A stretch of 64,000 nt of DNA from ATM1 sp003577165 (GCA_030263715.1 SZPM01000004.1:195506-259505); one strand, 5' to 3'. Shown: positions 18,471 through 27,195, numbered from the stretch's first letter. The notes: generated by a model not told the origin, from the letters alone. Program-made: numbers and translations.

Positions 18471-18487
18471 GTTGAGGGGTTAACCGA

Positions 18488-20557
18488 GTGCAGCAGTATT
18501 CCGCAGACAAGATTCGAAACGTCGCCATCGTCGGACATGGCGGCGCGGGCAAGACCACGCTTGTGGAGCAGATGCTGTACGCCTCCGGGGGGGCCGATCG
18601 CTTGGGGTCGGTCGACCAAGGCTCCTCTCACTCCGATTTCGACCCGCAGGAGATTCGTCGGAAGATCAGCCTCAATGCTTCCGTCATCCCGATCGAATGG
18701 AAGGGTCACAAGATCAACCTGATTGACATTCCTGGATACCCCGATTTCATCGGCGACCTCTACGGTGTCTCGCGCATCGTCGAAGCGATGGTCATCGTCA
18801 CGCCCGCACAGGCGGACATCGACGTCGGCTTCGATAACGCTTGGGAAGTCGCGGAGGAATCCGGCCTTTCGCGGCTCATCTTCGTGAACAAGATGGAGCG
18901 CGACAACGCGGATCACACCGCGCTCCTCAAAGCGCTCGACCAACGTTACGGTAAACGCGTGGTCCCGGTGCAGGTTCCAATCGGGCATCAGACTTCTTTT
19001 CGCGGTGTCTATGACCTCATCGACGGGAAGGCGCACGTCGGTGGAGTCAAGGATGGCAAGTCCGAAGATCCGCCTGCGGATGTCGCAGGTGAGGCCAGCA
19101 AGGCTCGCGACGGCATGATGGACGCGGCCGCCGAAGGCGACGACGACCTGATGATGAAATACCTCGACGGCGAGTCGCTCACAGAACAGGAGATCGAGCA
19201 CGGCCTCGAAGTTGGCGTCAGCCATGGCAAGGTGTATCCCGTTTTGATGGGCAGCGCTTCGACAGGCATCGGAGTGACGATGCTGCTCGACCACCTCATC
19301 GGATTGATCCCGAGTCCGGCGGAAAAGCCGAAGGTTTGGGGCGGGGAAGAGGTGAAGTGCGACGAAGCGGCGCCGCTTTCAGCGTTTGTCTTCAAAACGA
19401 CCGCGGACCCGTTCGTCGGACGCATCAACTACGTGCGAGTAATGACTGGCGCTCTAAAGGCCGACTCTCCCCTCAAAAACATGAGCACCGAGGAGAACGA
19501 GCGCATCGGTTCGCTGTTTTTCCCGCGAGGCAAGGAGCAGCTCCAGGCGCCCGCCGTTTCGGCCGGCGACATTGCGGCGATCTCGAAACTTCAAAAGACG
19601 CGCACGGGCGACACCCTCTGCGATCCGAAGAACCCCCGCAAGTACCCGCCGATCGAGTACCCGGAGCCGATTTATCGCCTCGCGATCGTCGCGAAATCAA
19701 AGACCGATGAAGACAAAATCGGCGGCGCGCTTCAAAGAATCGTCGACGAAGATCCGACATTCCACCACGTGCGAAACGCAGAAACGTCGCAAGACCTCAT
19801 CGAGGGGATGGGCGACATCCATCTCGACGTGGTCATCGAGAAGCTGCGCGACAAATTCGGCGTCAACGTCGAAACGGTCGAGGCGAGAATCCCCTACCGC
19901 GAAACGGTGCGGGGTTCGGCCAAGGCGCAAGGGAAGTACAAGAAGCAAACCGGCGGCCGCGGACAATACGGCGACTGCCATATCGAACTGAGCAGCCTCG
20001 AGAGGGGCGCTGGCTATCAATATGTGGACTCGATCGTGGGTGGAGCGATACCGAAAAACTACCTGCCCGCAATCGACAAGGGCATCCAAGAAGCCATGGC
20101 GAAAGGCGTGGTAGCCGGATTCCCCGTCGTAGACATCAAAGTCAACGTGTTCCACGGCAGTTACCACGACGTGGACTCCAGTGAGCAAGCCTTCAAGCAG
20201 GCAGGTGCCCTCGCCTTCCGGAACGCCGTAGAGCAAGCGCAGCCGACGATCCTCGAGCCGATCCTCTACGTCGAAATCGACGTTCCGGAGGAGTTCACGG
20301 GCGATGTCATGGGCGATCTGAATAACCGCCGAGGAAGGCCGCTCGGAATGGAGATGATTGCGCCGGGCAAGCAGCGCATCCAGGCGGACGTTCCCATGGC
20401 CACCATGATGAAGTACGCCCTGGACCTTCGCTCTATCACGAAGGGGCGAGGCCGATTCCGGCAGAGGTTCGCCCGGTACGAGGAATTGCCCATGAACGAA
20501 CAGGAGACGCTGAAGAAGGAGTACGCGAAGCGGAGAGCCGAGGAGGCAGAAGCCTGA
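18488..20557 (+). CDS. fusA2: EF-G-like GTPase (EF-G paralogue) inserted in the spc operon
   Basis: 689 residues with the five-domain plan of EF-G: G domain, domain II, GMGDIHLDVVIEKL in domain III, GRGQYGDCHIEL and HGSYHDVDSSEQAF in domain IV, and DLRSITKGRGRF at the end. Differences from the str EF-G: G1 is GHGGAGKT (16-23), G3 is DIPGYPDF with Tyr84 where the GTPase-activating His stands, G4 is NKME (134-137) and the switch-I Thr motif is KISL. This matches the EF-G-like (EF-G2) branch of uncertain role. The start is GTG 18488. It lies between rplE and rpsN, an unusual place. Confidence 0.9.
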   Translation: MQQYSADKIRNVAIVGHGGAGKTTLVEQMLYASGGADRLGSVDQGSSHSDFDPQEIRRKISLNASVIPIEWKGHKINLIDIPGYPDFIGDLYGVSRIVEAMVIVTPAQADIDVGFDNAWEVAEESGLSRLIFVNKMERDNADHTALLKALDQRYGKRVVPVQVPIGHQTSFRGVYDLIDGKAHVGGVKDGKSEDPPADVAGEASKARDGMMDAAAEGDDDLMMKYLDGESLTEQEIEHGLEVGVSHGKVYPVLMGSASTGIGVTMLLDHLIGLIPSPAEKPKVWGGEEVKCDEAAPLSAFVFKTTADPFVGRINYVRVMTGALKADSPLKNMSTEENERIGSLFFPRGKEQLQAPAVSAGDIAAISKLQKTRTGDTLCDPKNPRKYPPIEYPEPIYRLAIVAKSKTDEDKIGGALQRIVDEDPTFHHVRNAETSQDLIEGMGDIHLDVVIEKLRDKFGVNVETVEARIPYRETVRGSAKAQGKYKKQTGGRGQYGDCHIELSSLERGAGYQYVDSIVGGAIPKNYLPAIDKGIQEAMAKGVVAGFPVVDIKVNVFHGSYHDVDSSEQAFKQAGALAFRNAVEQAQPTILEPILYVEIDVPEEFTGDVMGDLNNRRGRPLGMEMIAPGKQRIQADVPMATMMKYALDLRSITKGRGRFRQRFARYEELPMNEQETLKKEYAKRRAEEAEA

Positions 20558-20561
20558 CGGG

Positions 20562-20567
20562 TATAAT
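20562..20567 (+). promoter_or_regulatory. Perfect -10 hexamer TATAAT upstream of rpsN
   Basis: TATAAT starts 4 nt after the fusA2 stop. No good -35 is seen 16-18 bp upstream. Initiation near 20574 would give a leader of about 39 nt, with GGAGAG shortly before the rpsN ATG. It could supply extra transcription of rpsN to secY downstream of the inserted EF-G gene. Confidence 0.5.
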
Positions 20568-20612
20568 CGAAAATTGTGTCTCGATATCCGCAATTGCGAA
20601 TCGGAGAGAACT

Positions 20613-20798
20613 ATGGCAAAAAAGTGCCTAATTGAGAAACAGAAACATAAGCCGAAATTCAAAGTGCGAGCATACAACCGATGCTCGATCTGCGGAAGGC
20701 CGCATGGCTACTTCCGCTACTTCGGCGTGTGCCGCATCTGTCTAAGGGAGTTGGCCAACAAAGGCATGCTCCCGGGAGTCACGAAGTCGAGTTGGTAA
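20613..20798 (+). CDS. rpsN: 30S ribosomal protein S14, zinc-binding type
   Basis: 61 residues, the short C+ form. CSICGRPHGYFRYFGVCRIC holds two CxxC pairs that bind zinc. S14 sits in the 30S head. ATG 20613 is preceded by GGAGAG; a longer in-frame reading from 20574 lacks family support. rpsH follows after 3 nt. Confidence 0.96.
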   Translation: MAKKCLIEKQKHKPKFKVRAYNRCSICGRPHGYFRYFGVCRICLRELANKGMLPGVTKSSW

Positions 20799-20801
20799 CT
20801 T

Positions 20802-21197
20802 ATGCATAGCGATCCGATCTCTGACCTGTTGACTCGAGTGCGAAACGCTTACAGAGCGAAGCACGCGACCGTTGATGTTCCACACAGCAAGATCAAGGAA
20901 GGCATCGCAGGCCTCCTTCGATCGGAAGGAGTTGTCGCGGACGTCGAAGTCGTTCGTGAAACCGCCTTCCCGACCCTGAGACTGCACCTGCGATACGACA
21001 GCAAACGCCGTCCCGTGCTGCGCCAACTAAAGAGAATCAGCAGGCCGGGTCTGCGTGTCTACAAGGCCGCTCGTGAACTTCGGCCTGTTCGTAGCGGCAT
21101 GGCGACGCAGATCGTCAGCACGAATCAAGGTCTGATGACGGACCGCGAGGCGCGAAAGCGAAGAATCGGTGGAGAGATTCTTTGCGAGATTTGGTAG
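20802..21197 (+). CDS. rpsH: 30S ribosomal protein S8
   Basis: 131 residues. DPISDLLTRVRNAYRAKH at the start and the C-terminal GEILCEIW are family hallmarks, with TNQGLMTDREARKRRIGG between. S8 organises the central 16S domain and in E. coli represses the spc operon at the rplE region. Starts at ATG 20802. Confidence 0.97.
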   Translation: MHSDPISDLLTRVRNAYRAKHATVDVPHSKIKEGIAGLLRSEGVVADVEVVRETAFPTLRLHLRYDSKRRPVLRQLKRISRPGLRVYKAARELRPVRSGMATQIVSTNQGLMTDREARKRRIGGEILCEIW

Positions 21198-21205
21198 GTT
21201 GAGCA

Positions 21206-21763
21206 ATGTCACGTATTGGTGAAAAGCCGATTCCGATTCCGAGTGGGGTGACTGTTGAAGTCGAGCCCGGCAATCGAGTGCGCGTGAAGGGACCGAAGGG
21301 CGAACTTTCAGAGCAAGTGAGTCCCGACCTTTCCGTAGCGATCGAAGAGGGCCAAGTGCTTGTCGCGAGGCCGTCGCAACAAGCGCGCCACAGAAGCCAA
21401 CATGGCCTCGCTCGCACCCTCATCTCCAATATGGTGGTCGGTGTCAGCCAGGGATTCGAGAAGGGACTTGAGATCCACGGCGTCGGCTATCGTGCGACGG
21501 TCGAAGGCTCGGATCTGGTGCTCAACATCGGCTATTCGCACCCAGTTCGAGTGTCCCCCCCACCCGGAATCCAGTTTGAGGTGGGGCAGGAAGATCGCTC
21601 CAGGATTATCCAAGTGAAGGTCCGAGGGATCGACCGGCAGAAGGTCGGTCAGGTTGCCGCAGACATCCGACGAGTTCGAAAGCCTGACCCCTACAAAGGG
21701 AAGGGCATACGCTATCAAGGTGAGTACATCAAACTCAAGCAAGGTAAGCGCGCCGCAAGTTAG
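21206..21763 (+). CDS. rplF: 50S ribosomal protein L6
   Basis: 185 residues. SRIGEKPIPIPSGV opens the protein and RRVRKPDPYKGKGIRYQGEYI is the typical C-terminal region binding the sarcin-ricin area. Two duplicated alpha/beta domains are evident. ATG 21206 follows rpsH by 8 nt. Confidence 0.97.
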   Translation: MSRIGEKPIPIPSGVTVEVEPGNRVRVKGPKGELSEQVSPDLSVAIEEGQVLVARPSQQARHRSQHGLARTLISNMVVGVSQGFEKGLEIHGVGYRATVEGSDLVLNIGYSHPVRVSPPPGIQFEVGQEDRSRIIQVKVRGIDRQKVGQVAADIRRVRKPDPYKGKGIRYQGEYIKLKQGKRAAS

Positions 21764-21775
21764 CGCACAACTGCA

Positions 21776-22126
21776 ATGAGCAAGACGACACAAGACATGC
21801 GAGTATTGAGGCACAAGCGCCTCCGCAAGCGAGTGACCGGAACTGCGGAACGGCCGCGGCTTTCGGTGTTTAGAAGCCTGAAGCACATCATCGTTCAAGT
21901 CATCGATGATGAGCACGGGGTTACGCTCGCAGCCGCCAGCAGCCTGGAAAAGGGCATTGAGAAGGGCGGCAACATCGACGGAGCCAAGGCGGTCGGCAAA
22001 CTGATCGCCGAGCGATCGAAAGAGAAGGGAATCAAAAGGGTCGTCTTCGACCGCGGCGGTTTCCGATACGCAGGGCGCGTAGCCGCGCTCGCACAAGCGG
22101 CCCGAGAGGCCGGGATGGAGTTCTAA
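21776..22126 (+). CDS. rplR: 50S ribosomal protein L18
   Basis: 116 residues. L18 binds 5S rRNA with L5. RHKRLRKRVTGTAERPRLSVFRS (partly shown) and VVFDRGGFRYAGRVAALAQAAREAGMEF are standard motifs. ATG 21776 follows rplF after 12 nt. Confidence 0.97.
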   Translation: MSKTTQDMRVLRHKRLRKRVTGTAERPRLSVFRSLKHIIVQVIDDEHGVTLAAASSLEKGIEKGGNIDGAKAVGKLIAERSKEKGIKRVVFDRGGFRYAGRVAALAQAAREAGMEF

Positions 22127-22131
22127 ACAGA

Positions 22132-22704
22132 ATGCGCGGTGGACGTTTCGACAGTTCGAGAGGACAGGAAAGCGACGGCCTCGATGTAAGGGTCGTCCAG
22201 ACCAACAAGGTCTCCAAGACGCACAAGGGCGGACGCACCATGTCTTGGAGCGTGCTTGTCGTCGTAGGCGATGGCCAAGGCCGGGTAGGAGCAGCCATCG
22301 GCAAGGCCCGGGGCGTTCCCGACGCGATCCGAAAGGGTGAGGACGCGGCTCGAAAGTCCATGATCCGAGTGCCGATGGTGGACCGCACCATTCCCCACCG
22401 CATCATCGGACAAGAAGGCAGCACGCGAGTTCTCCTTCAGCCCGCGAGCGAGGGAACCGGCGTCGTCGCTGGTGGCGCCGTTCGGTCCATCCTGGAAGCC
22501 GCAGGCATCCACGACGTGCTCGCCAAAACCCTCGGCAGCCGAAACGCGGTCAACTGCGCATGGGCCGCGCTCAATGCGCTGGAACAACTCACGGATCCGA
22601 AAGAGCGAGCCGCACAAAGAAGCCTCGAACTCAAGGACATCGCGCCGTGGTTCACCAAAGAATCGAAAGAGGAAGCACATGAAGTTGCAAGTGAAGTTGG
22701 TTAA
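22132..22704 (+). CDS. rpsE: 30S ribosomal protein S5
   Basis: 190 residues. The dsRNA-binding-like N-terminal fold (VVQTNKVSKTHKGGRTMSW) and the C-terminal GVVAGGAVRSILEAAGIHDVLAK region are clear. S5 affects accuracy and mRNA unwinding. The end overlaps the rpmD start. Confidence 0.97.
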   Translation: MRGGRFDSSRGQESDGLDVRVVQTNKVSKTHKGGRTMSWSVLVVVGDGQGRVGAAIGKARGVPDAIRKGEDAARKSMIRVPMVDRTIPHRIIGQEGSTRVLLQPASEGTGVVAGGAVRSILEAAGIHDVLAKTLGSRNAVNCAWAALNALEQLTDPKERAAQRSLELKDIAPWFTKESKEEAHEVASEVG

Positions 22705-22876
22705 GAGTCCAATCGGCAACAACGTCGGCAATCGCAGAACCGTCACCGCGCTCGGTTTGCGTAAGCTCCACCAAGTCGTGATCCACGAAGACACGCCTTC
22801 CATCCGAGGCATGCTTCACAAGGTGCGCCACATGGTGGAAGTCCGTCCCCTGGAGGAATCCAATGCGACTTCATGA
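22679..22876 (+). CDS. rpmD: 50S ribosomal protein L30
   Basis: 65 residues. LQVKLVKSPIGNNVGNRRTVTALGLRKL (start region) matches L30, followed by the IRGMLHKVRHMVEV C-terminal strand. ATG 22679 overlaps the end of rpsE and lies near AGAGGAAG. The end overlaps rplO by 14 nt. Longer in-frame readings are shadows of rpsE. Confidence 0.94.
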   Translation: MKLQVKLVKSPIGNNVGNRRTVTALGLRKLHQVVIHEDTPSIRGMLHKVRHMVEVRPLEESNATS

Positions 22877-23303
22877 TTTGAAGCCGGACTCCGGCAGTCG
22901 GAAGAAGAAGCGGCGCGTCGGCCGCGGAATCGGCAGCGGCTCAGGCAAAACCGCCTCGCGAGGAACGAAAGGCCAGAAGTCGAGGACGAGCATCCATCCC
23001 GGATTCGAAGGCGGCCAGACGCCGATCCACCGCCGGCTTCCCGTTCGAAAAGGCTTCCGCAACCCGAACAGCAAGGTGTACGCGGTTCTGAACTTGTCGG
23101 TCCTCGAAGAAGCCTTCGCCTCGGGGGACGAAGTCACGCCAGAGATCGCCCGCACCAAGGGCCTGGTCGGCAACATGAAGAGCGGTCTGAAGGTGCTTGG
23201 ATTCGGCGAGGTCACGAAGAAACTCAAGGTCTCGGCGCACGCCTTTAGCAAGACGGCGGAAGAGAAGATCGTCAAGGCGGGAGGAGAGGTCATCCGCTTG
23301 TGA
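22863..23303 (+). CDS. rplO: 50S ribosomal protein L15
   Basis: 146 residues. MRLHDLKPDSGSRKKKRRVGRG (partly shown), GSGSGKTASRGTKGQKSR and GGQTPIHRRLPVRKGF are the family's glycine- and basic-rich N-terminal half. L15 joins late in 50S assembly. ATG 22863 overlaps rpmD; the TGA overlaps the secY GTG. Confidence 0.97.
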   Translation: MRLHDLKPDSGSRKKKRRVGRGIGSGSGKTASRGTKGQKSRTSIHPGFEGGQTPIHRRLPVRKGFRNPNSKVYAVLNLSVLEEAFASGDEVTPEIARTKGLVGNMKSGLKVLGFGEVTKKLKVSAHAFSKTAEEKIVKAGGEVIRL

Positions 23304-24598
23304 AATTGGCGGACACGATTCGAGCCGCATGGGCCGAACCGGAGCTTCGGCAGAGAATCCTGTTCGTCTTTGCGATGTTCGGCGTGTATGCCGTTGGGCT
23401 TCACGTTCAAGTTCCCGTTCCCGGATACAGCCCCCAGGAAGTTCTCGCGAAATTGACCGGTTCGGGCGGCCTGTTGGACATGCTGAACATGTTCACGGGC
23501 GGCGCGTTGCGCAGGCTTAGCATCTTCGCTCTCGGCCTCAACCCATACATCACGGCCTCGATCATCATGCAGTTGATGACGATCGCCATCCCATCGCTCA
23601 AGAAAGAGCAAATGGAGGGCGGTCAGTACGAGCGGATGAAGCGAGCGCAAAGAACACGCGCGCTCACAATCGTCCTTTGCGTGTTCCAAGGGCTCGGGTT
23701 CATTCAGATGCTCACGGGTGGCCTTCCACTGGCACCGCTCGCAAAGGTCATGATCATCGTCTTCTGGATGGCGGGAGCCATGATGGTGCTCTGGCTCGGC
23801 GAGCAGATCCAAGAGAAGGGAATTGGCCAGGGCGTCAGCCTGATGATCTTCGCTGGCATCGTGATTTCATTCCCGCTTCAGATCGAAAGGCTGGCGAAAG
23901 ACGAGTTCATCCAGATCTGGCAGATTCTGCTGCTCGCAGCGATCTTCATCGGCGTGACCGCGATGATCGTCTTCTTCACCCAAGCGCAGAGGAGAATCAC
24001 AATCCAGCACATGCGCCGCAACTTTGGGTCGAAGATGCTGGGCGGCGGGAGCAGTTTCCTGCCCATTCCGGTCAACGCCGCTGGCGTTATTCCGATCATC
24101 TTTGCGATCTCCCTCCTGTACATGCCGCAAACGTTCGCGTCGTTTGCGCCCGGGACCGAGTGGGCCGTCTTCTGGACGAACGTCGGGTCCTTCTTCAGCC
24201 CGAATCCGCAAACGGCGTTCTGGTACCACTGGGTGTCAGGCTCCCTGGTCTACGCAGGGCTCATCTTCTTCTTCACCTATTTCTACACAGCGATTCAGTT
24301 CAACGTCGAAGACATCGCAGCGCACCTCAAAAGATCCGGCGCCTACATCCCGGGCGTTCGGCAAGGCAAGCAGACGGAAGAGTTTCTCGACCAGGTCATC
24401 AGTCGGATCACCGTCGTCGGCGCGCTGTTCCTTGCGTTTGTGTCGTTGATTCCTTTTTACGTGCCGAGCATCACCCAGATCAACAGCCAAACGTTCAACT
24501 TAGTCGGCGGCACATCGCTCCTCATCATCGTGAGCGTCGTCCTCGACTTGATGCGGCAGGTGGAAGCCAACTTGATCATGCGCGGATACAACAAGTAA
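23300..24598 (+). CDS. secY: Protein translocase subunit SecY
   Basis: 432 residues, ten predicted membrane helices. Core channel of the Sec translocon, exporting the many signal-peptide proteins seen elsewhere in this window. Signatures: ALGLNPYITASIIMQL, GIGQGVSLMIFAGI and a C-terminal VGGTSLLIIVSVVLDLMRQ plus NLIMRGYNK. The start is GTG 23300 overlapping the rplO stop. Confidence 0.98.
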   Translation: MKLADTIRAAWAEPELRQRILFVFAMFGVYAVGLHVQVPVPGYSPQEVLAKLTGSGGLLDMLNMFTGGALRRLSIFALGLNPYITASIIMQLMTIAIPSLKKEQMEGGQYERMKRAQRTRALTIVLCVFQGLGFIQMLTGGLPLAPLAKVMIIVFWMAGAMMVLWLGEQIQEKGIGQGVSLMIFAGIVISFPLQIERLAKDEFIQIWQILLLAAIFIGVTAMIVFFTQAQRRITIQHMRRNFGSKMLGGGSSFLPIPVNAAGVIPIIFAISLLYMPQTFASFAPGTEWAVFWTNVGSFFSPNPQTAFWYHWVSGSLVYAGLIFFFTYFYTAIQFNVEDIAAHLKRSGAYIPGVRQGKQTEEFLDQVISRITVVGALFLAFVSLIPFYVPSITQINSQTFNLVGGTSLLIIVSVVLDLMRQVEANLIMRGYNK

Positions 24599-24601
24599 CT
24601 C

Positions 24602-25174
24602 ATGCCCGACCTGCGAGTAGTGCTGCTCGGTCCCCCAGGAGTGGGAAAGGGAACCCAGGCGAAGCGAATATGCGAATCGTGCGGTCTCTGCTCGCTCTCG
24701 ACAGGTGAGATGCTGCGGCAAGCGGTGGCAGCCGGAACCCCCCTCGGCAAAATCGCCGGCGAGTACATGTCTTGCGGCCGCCTGGTTCCGGACGACGTGA
24801 TCATCGGCGTTGTTCGCGAGCGCTTGTGTGCAGAAACGCTCGACGGAGGTTTCCTGTTGGACGGTTTTCCAAGAACCGTGAAGCAGGCCGAAGCGCTCGA
24901 TGCCATGTGCGAGTCGCATGAAAGGCCGATCACACATGTCATCGCATTCGAGGCGGAAGAGAGCGTGCTGCTGCAGCGAATCTCCGGTCGGGCCGCCATC
25001 GAGGGCCGGACGGACGACGATATCGAAGTCGCCAAGCAAAGGCTTCGCGTGTATGAAGAGGCGACCGCGCCCCTCATTGACTACTATGAGAAGCAGGGCA
25101 AGTTGCACAGAATCCCGGCTGGTGGAACCATCTCCGAGGTGTTCGAGTCCGTCCGAGAGGTGCTGGAGTCGTGA
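24602..25174 (+). CDS. adk: Adenylate kinase (short type)
   Basis: 190 residues. Interconverts ATP + AMP and 2 ADP. P-loop GPPGVGKGTQ, AMP-binding STGEML and GFLLDGFPRT are present. The lid region (GRAAIEGRTDDD) is the short form without zinc Cys residues. Located between secY and map as in many bacteria. ATG 24602 follows secY by 3 nt; the stop overlaps the map start. Confidence 0.96.
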   Translation: MPDLRVVLLGPPGVGKGTQAKRICESCGLCSLSTGEMLRQAVAAGTPLGKIAGEYMSCGRLVPDDVIIGVVRERLCAETLDGGFLLDGFPRTVKQAEALDAMCESHERPITHVIAFEAEESVLLQRISGRAAIEGRTDDDIEVAKQRLRVYEEATAPLIDYYEKQGKLHRIPAGGTISEVFESVREVLES

Positions 25175-25941
25175 TCTCCCTTAAAACGGACAAGGACTTG
25201 CTCAAGATGCGTGAGTGCGGCAGGCTCGTCGCCCTCGCCATCCGGAAAATGGCCGCCCACATCCGGCCCGGGATCACGACTGGTGAACTGGATCGCATCG
25301 GCCACGACTTCTTGGCGCAGAACGGCGCCGTACCCTCCTTTCTCAACTACCGGGGCTTTCCCAAGTCGGTCTGCATCTCCGTCAACGACGAAGTGGTGCA
25401 CGGCATCCCGGGCCCGCGGGAACTGCAGGAAGGCGACATCGTGACCCTCGACATCGGCGCCTACAAGGACGGATTCCATGGAGACGGAGCCTGGACGTTT
25501 CCCGTTGGGGAGATCAGCCCCGCCGCCCGCCGGCTCCTCAATGTCACCCGCGAGGGCCTCTATCAGGGAATAGCCCAAGCTCGGGCGGGGAGGACGACGG
25601 GCCACATTGGCCACGCGGTCCAGTCCTACGTCGAATCCCAGGGCTGCTCGGTCGTGCGCGACCTCGTGGGACACGCCATCGGCCGCAGGCTCCACGAACA
25701 GCCCGACGTCCCCAACTTCGGCCGCCCCGGAAGAGGCGAGACCCTTAGACCGGGCATGACGATTTGCATCGAACCCATGATCAACGAAGGAAGGCCCGAG
25801 GTGAAGACCCTGGCGGACGACTGGACGGTCGTCACCCAGGACGGCAAACTCTCGGCCCACTTCGAGCACATGGTAGCCATCACAGACGGCGCGCCCGAGA
25901 TACTGACGGCGCTGCCGGAGGAGGAAGCCATCCATGCCTAA
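25171..25941 (+). CDS. map: Methionine aminopeptidase, type I
   Basis: 256 residues. Removes the initiator Met from nascent proteins. Metal ligands are all visible: two Asp in DIGAYKDGFHGDG, His in GHAIGRRLHE, Glu in CIEPMINEG and Glu in HFEHMVAIT. The start is GTG 25171, overlapping adk (GTGA). The 3' end overlaps infA by 8 nt. Confidence 0.97.
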   Translation: MISLKTDKDLLKMRECGRLVALAIRKMAAHIRPGITTGELDRIGHDFLAQNGAVPSFLNYRGFPKSVCISVNDEVVHGIPGPRELQEGDIVTLDIGAYKDGFHGDGAWTFPVGEISPAARRLLNVTREGLYQGIAQARAGRTTGHIGHAVQSYVESQGCSVVRDLVGHAIGRRLHEQPDVPNFGRPGRGETLRPGMTICIEPMINEGRPEVKTLADDWTVVTQDGKLSAHFEHMVAITDGAPEILTALPEEEAIHA

Positions 25942-26179
25942 ACAGAGGCATATCAAGACATCGGACAAGGAACGAGGCATCGAGGTCGAAGGCACGGTTG
26001 TCGAGAGGCTGCCCAGCGCCAAGTTCCGGGTCCTCCTGGAGACCGGCAATGAGGTCCTGGCCCACGTCAGCGGCAAGATGAGGATGTACTACATCCGGAT
26101 CCTGCCGGGGGACAAGGTCAAGGTCGAACTCAGCCCGTACGACCTCACCAAAGGGAGGATCGTCTATCGCTTCAAGTAG
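25934..26179 (+). CDS. infA: Translation initiation factor IF-1
   Basis: 81 residues. OB-fold factor that blocks the A site during initiation. GTVVERLPSAKFRV, AHVSGKMRMYYIRILPGDKV and LSPYDLTKGRIVYRFK are canonical. It is about 8 residues longer at the N-terminus than usual (72), with a basic start. ATG 25934 has GGAGGAAG just upstream inside map. Confidence 0.97.
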   Translation: MPKQRHIKTSDKERGIEVEGTVVERLPSAKFRVLLETGNEVLAHVSGKMRMYYIRILPGDKVKVELSPYDLTKGRIVYRFK

Positions 26180-26200
26180 GAGGGAGGGTCGGCCCTGGGG

Positions 26201-26206
26201 TATACT
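26201..26206 (+). promoter_or_regulatory. -10-like TATACT in the infA-rpmJ gap
   Basis: TATACT (5 of 6 match) lies in the 96-nt gap between infA and rpmJ, preceded by a G-run and without a clear -35. A short GC hairpin follows at 26217-26231. It may be the internal promoter of the alpha section (rpmJ to rplQ). Confidence 0.4.
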
Positions 26207-26275
26207 TCGCCCTTGCGCCCGGCGTCCGGGCAGGGTGCTTACCCCTTCCCACCGCGCAGCCTGGGGTACGTCAAG

Positions 26276-26389
26276 ATGAAGGTTCAAACAAGCGTCAAAA
26301 AGATGTGTGACAAGTGCAAGATCATCCGCCGAAAGGGCGTGGTGAGGGTGCTTTGCAAGAACCCGAAGCACAAGCAGCGACAGGGGTAG
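26276..26389 (+). CDS. rpmJ: 50S ribosomal protein L36, zinc-binding type
   Basis: A 37-residue gene read directly from the sequence: MKVQTSVKKMCDKCKIIRR, then GVVRVLCKNPKHKQRQG. The C-x2-C, later C and H pattern is the zinc site of C+ L36. ATG 26276, TAG 26387-26389. It lies between infA and rpsM, its usual place. With S14 and S4 also in zinc-binding form, this ribosome uses zinc-dependent paralogues. Confidence 0.96.
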   Translation: MKVQTSVKKMCDKCKIIRRKGVVRVLCKNPKHKQRQG

Positions 26390-26399
26390 GAGAACAGAT

Positions 26400-26777
26400 T
26401 TGGCACGTATTTCAGGCGTAGACCTTCCGCGAGACAAAGCCGTCCTTTACGCGCTCCCGTACCTCTACGGGATCGGCCGCCGCAACGCCGCCGAGATCTG
26501 CAAGCGGGCGGGAGTGGACCCCACCGTCAAGGTCCGAGAGCTCTCCGACCAGGACGTGGCTAAACTCCGCGAGATCATCGACAACGATTACCAAGTCGAA
26601 GGTGACCTTCGGCAAGAGGTTCAGCAGAACATCCGACGGCTCATCGAAATTGGCTGCTATCGAGGACTCCGCCATCGGCGCGGACTCCCCGTCCGCGGAC
26701 AGAACACGAGAACGAATTCGAGGACACGAAAGGGTCCCAAGAAGACGGTTGCCGGAAAGAAGAAGGCAACCAAGTAG
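26400..26777 (+). CDS. rpsM: 30S ribosomal protein S13
   Basis: 125 residues. ARISGVDLPRDKAVLYALPYLYGIG (start, partly shown), CYRGLRHRRGLPVRGQNTRTNSRTRKGP (C-terminal, family core). S13 contacts P-site tRNA. The start codon appears to be TTG 26400, preceded by AGGAG at 26388-26392; no ATG fits the family start. Confidence 0.96.
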   Translation: MARISGVDLPRDKAVLYALPYLYGIGRRNAAEICKRAGVDPTVKVRELSDQDVAKLREIIDNDYQVEGDLRQEVQQNIRRLIEIGCYRGLRHRRGLPVRGQNTRTNSRTRKGPKKTVAGKKKATK

Positions 26778-26802
26778 GAAACTGGAGAGGCACTGAATCC
26801 AA

Positions 26803-27195
26803 ATGGCAAGAAAGCCCACGGGTCGACAGAAGCAGAAGGCGTCGAAGAATGTGCTCCACGCGGTGGCGCACATCAAATCCACGTTCAACAACACCATCGT
26901 CACTCTCACCGACCCGCAGGGCAACGTGATCTGCTGGTCAAGCGCCGGACGGGTCAACTTCAAAGGCAGCCGCAAAGGAACTCCGTTCGCCGCACAGGTG
27001 GCCGCAGAGGATGCTGCCAAGCGCGCCGCGGAGCATGGAGTGAAGAGGGTTGACATCTGGGTTCAAGGTCCTGGCGCCGGAAGAGAAACGGCCATCCGCG
27101 CGCTTCAGGCGAACGGACTCGACGTGGTTTCCATCCGAGACGTGACGCCGTTGCCGCACAACGGCTGCCGACCGCCGAAGAGGCGCAGGGTCTAA
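26803..27195 (+). CDS. rpsK: 30S ribosomal protein S11
   Basis: 130 residues. Core motifs are HIKSTFNNTIVTLTDPQGNV and the C-terminal IRDVTPLPHNGCRPPKRRRV. S11 lies in the 30S platform near the E site. ATG 26803. Confidence 0.97.
   Translation: MARKPTGRQKQKASKNVLHAVAHIKSTFNNTIVTLTDPQGNVICWSSAGRVNFKGSRKGTPFAAQVAAEDAAKRAAEHGVKRVDIWVQGPGAGRETAIRALQANGLDVVSIRDVTPLPHNGCRPPKRRRV

Noticed and set aside
23677..24708. 343-codon frame over secY
   Set aside because: Arg/His-rich shadow of secY without family features.
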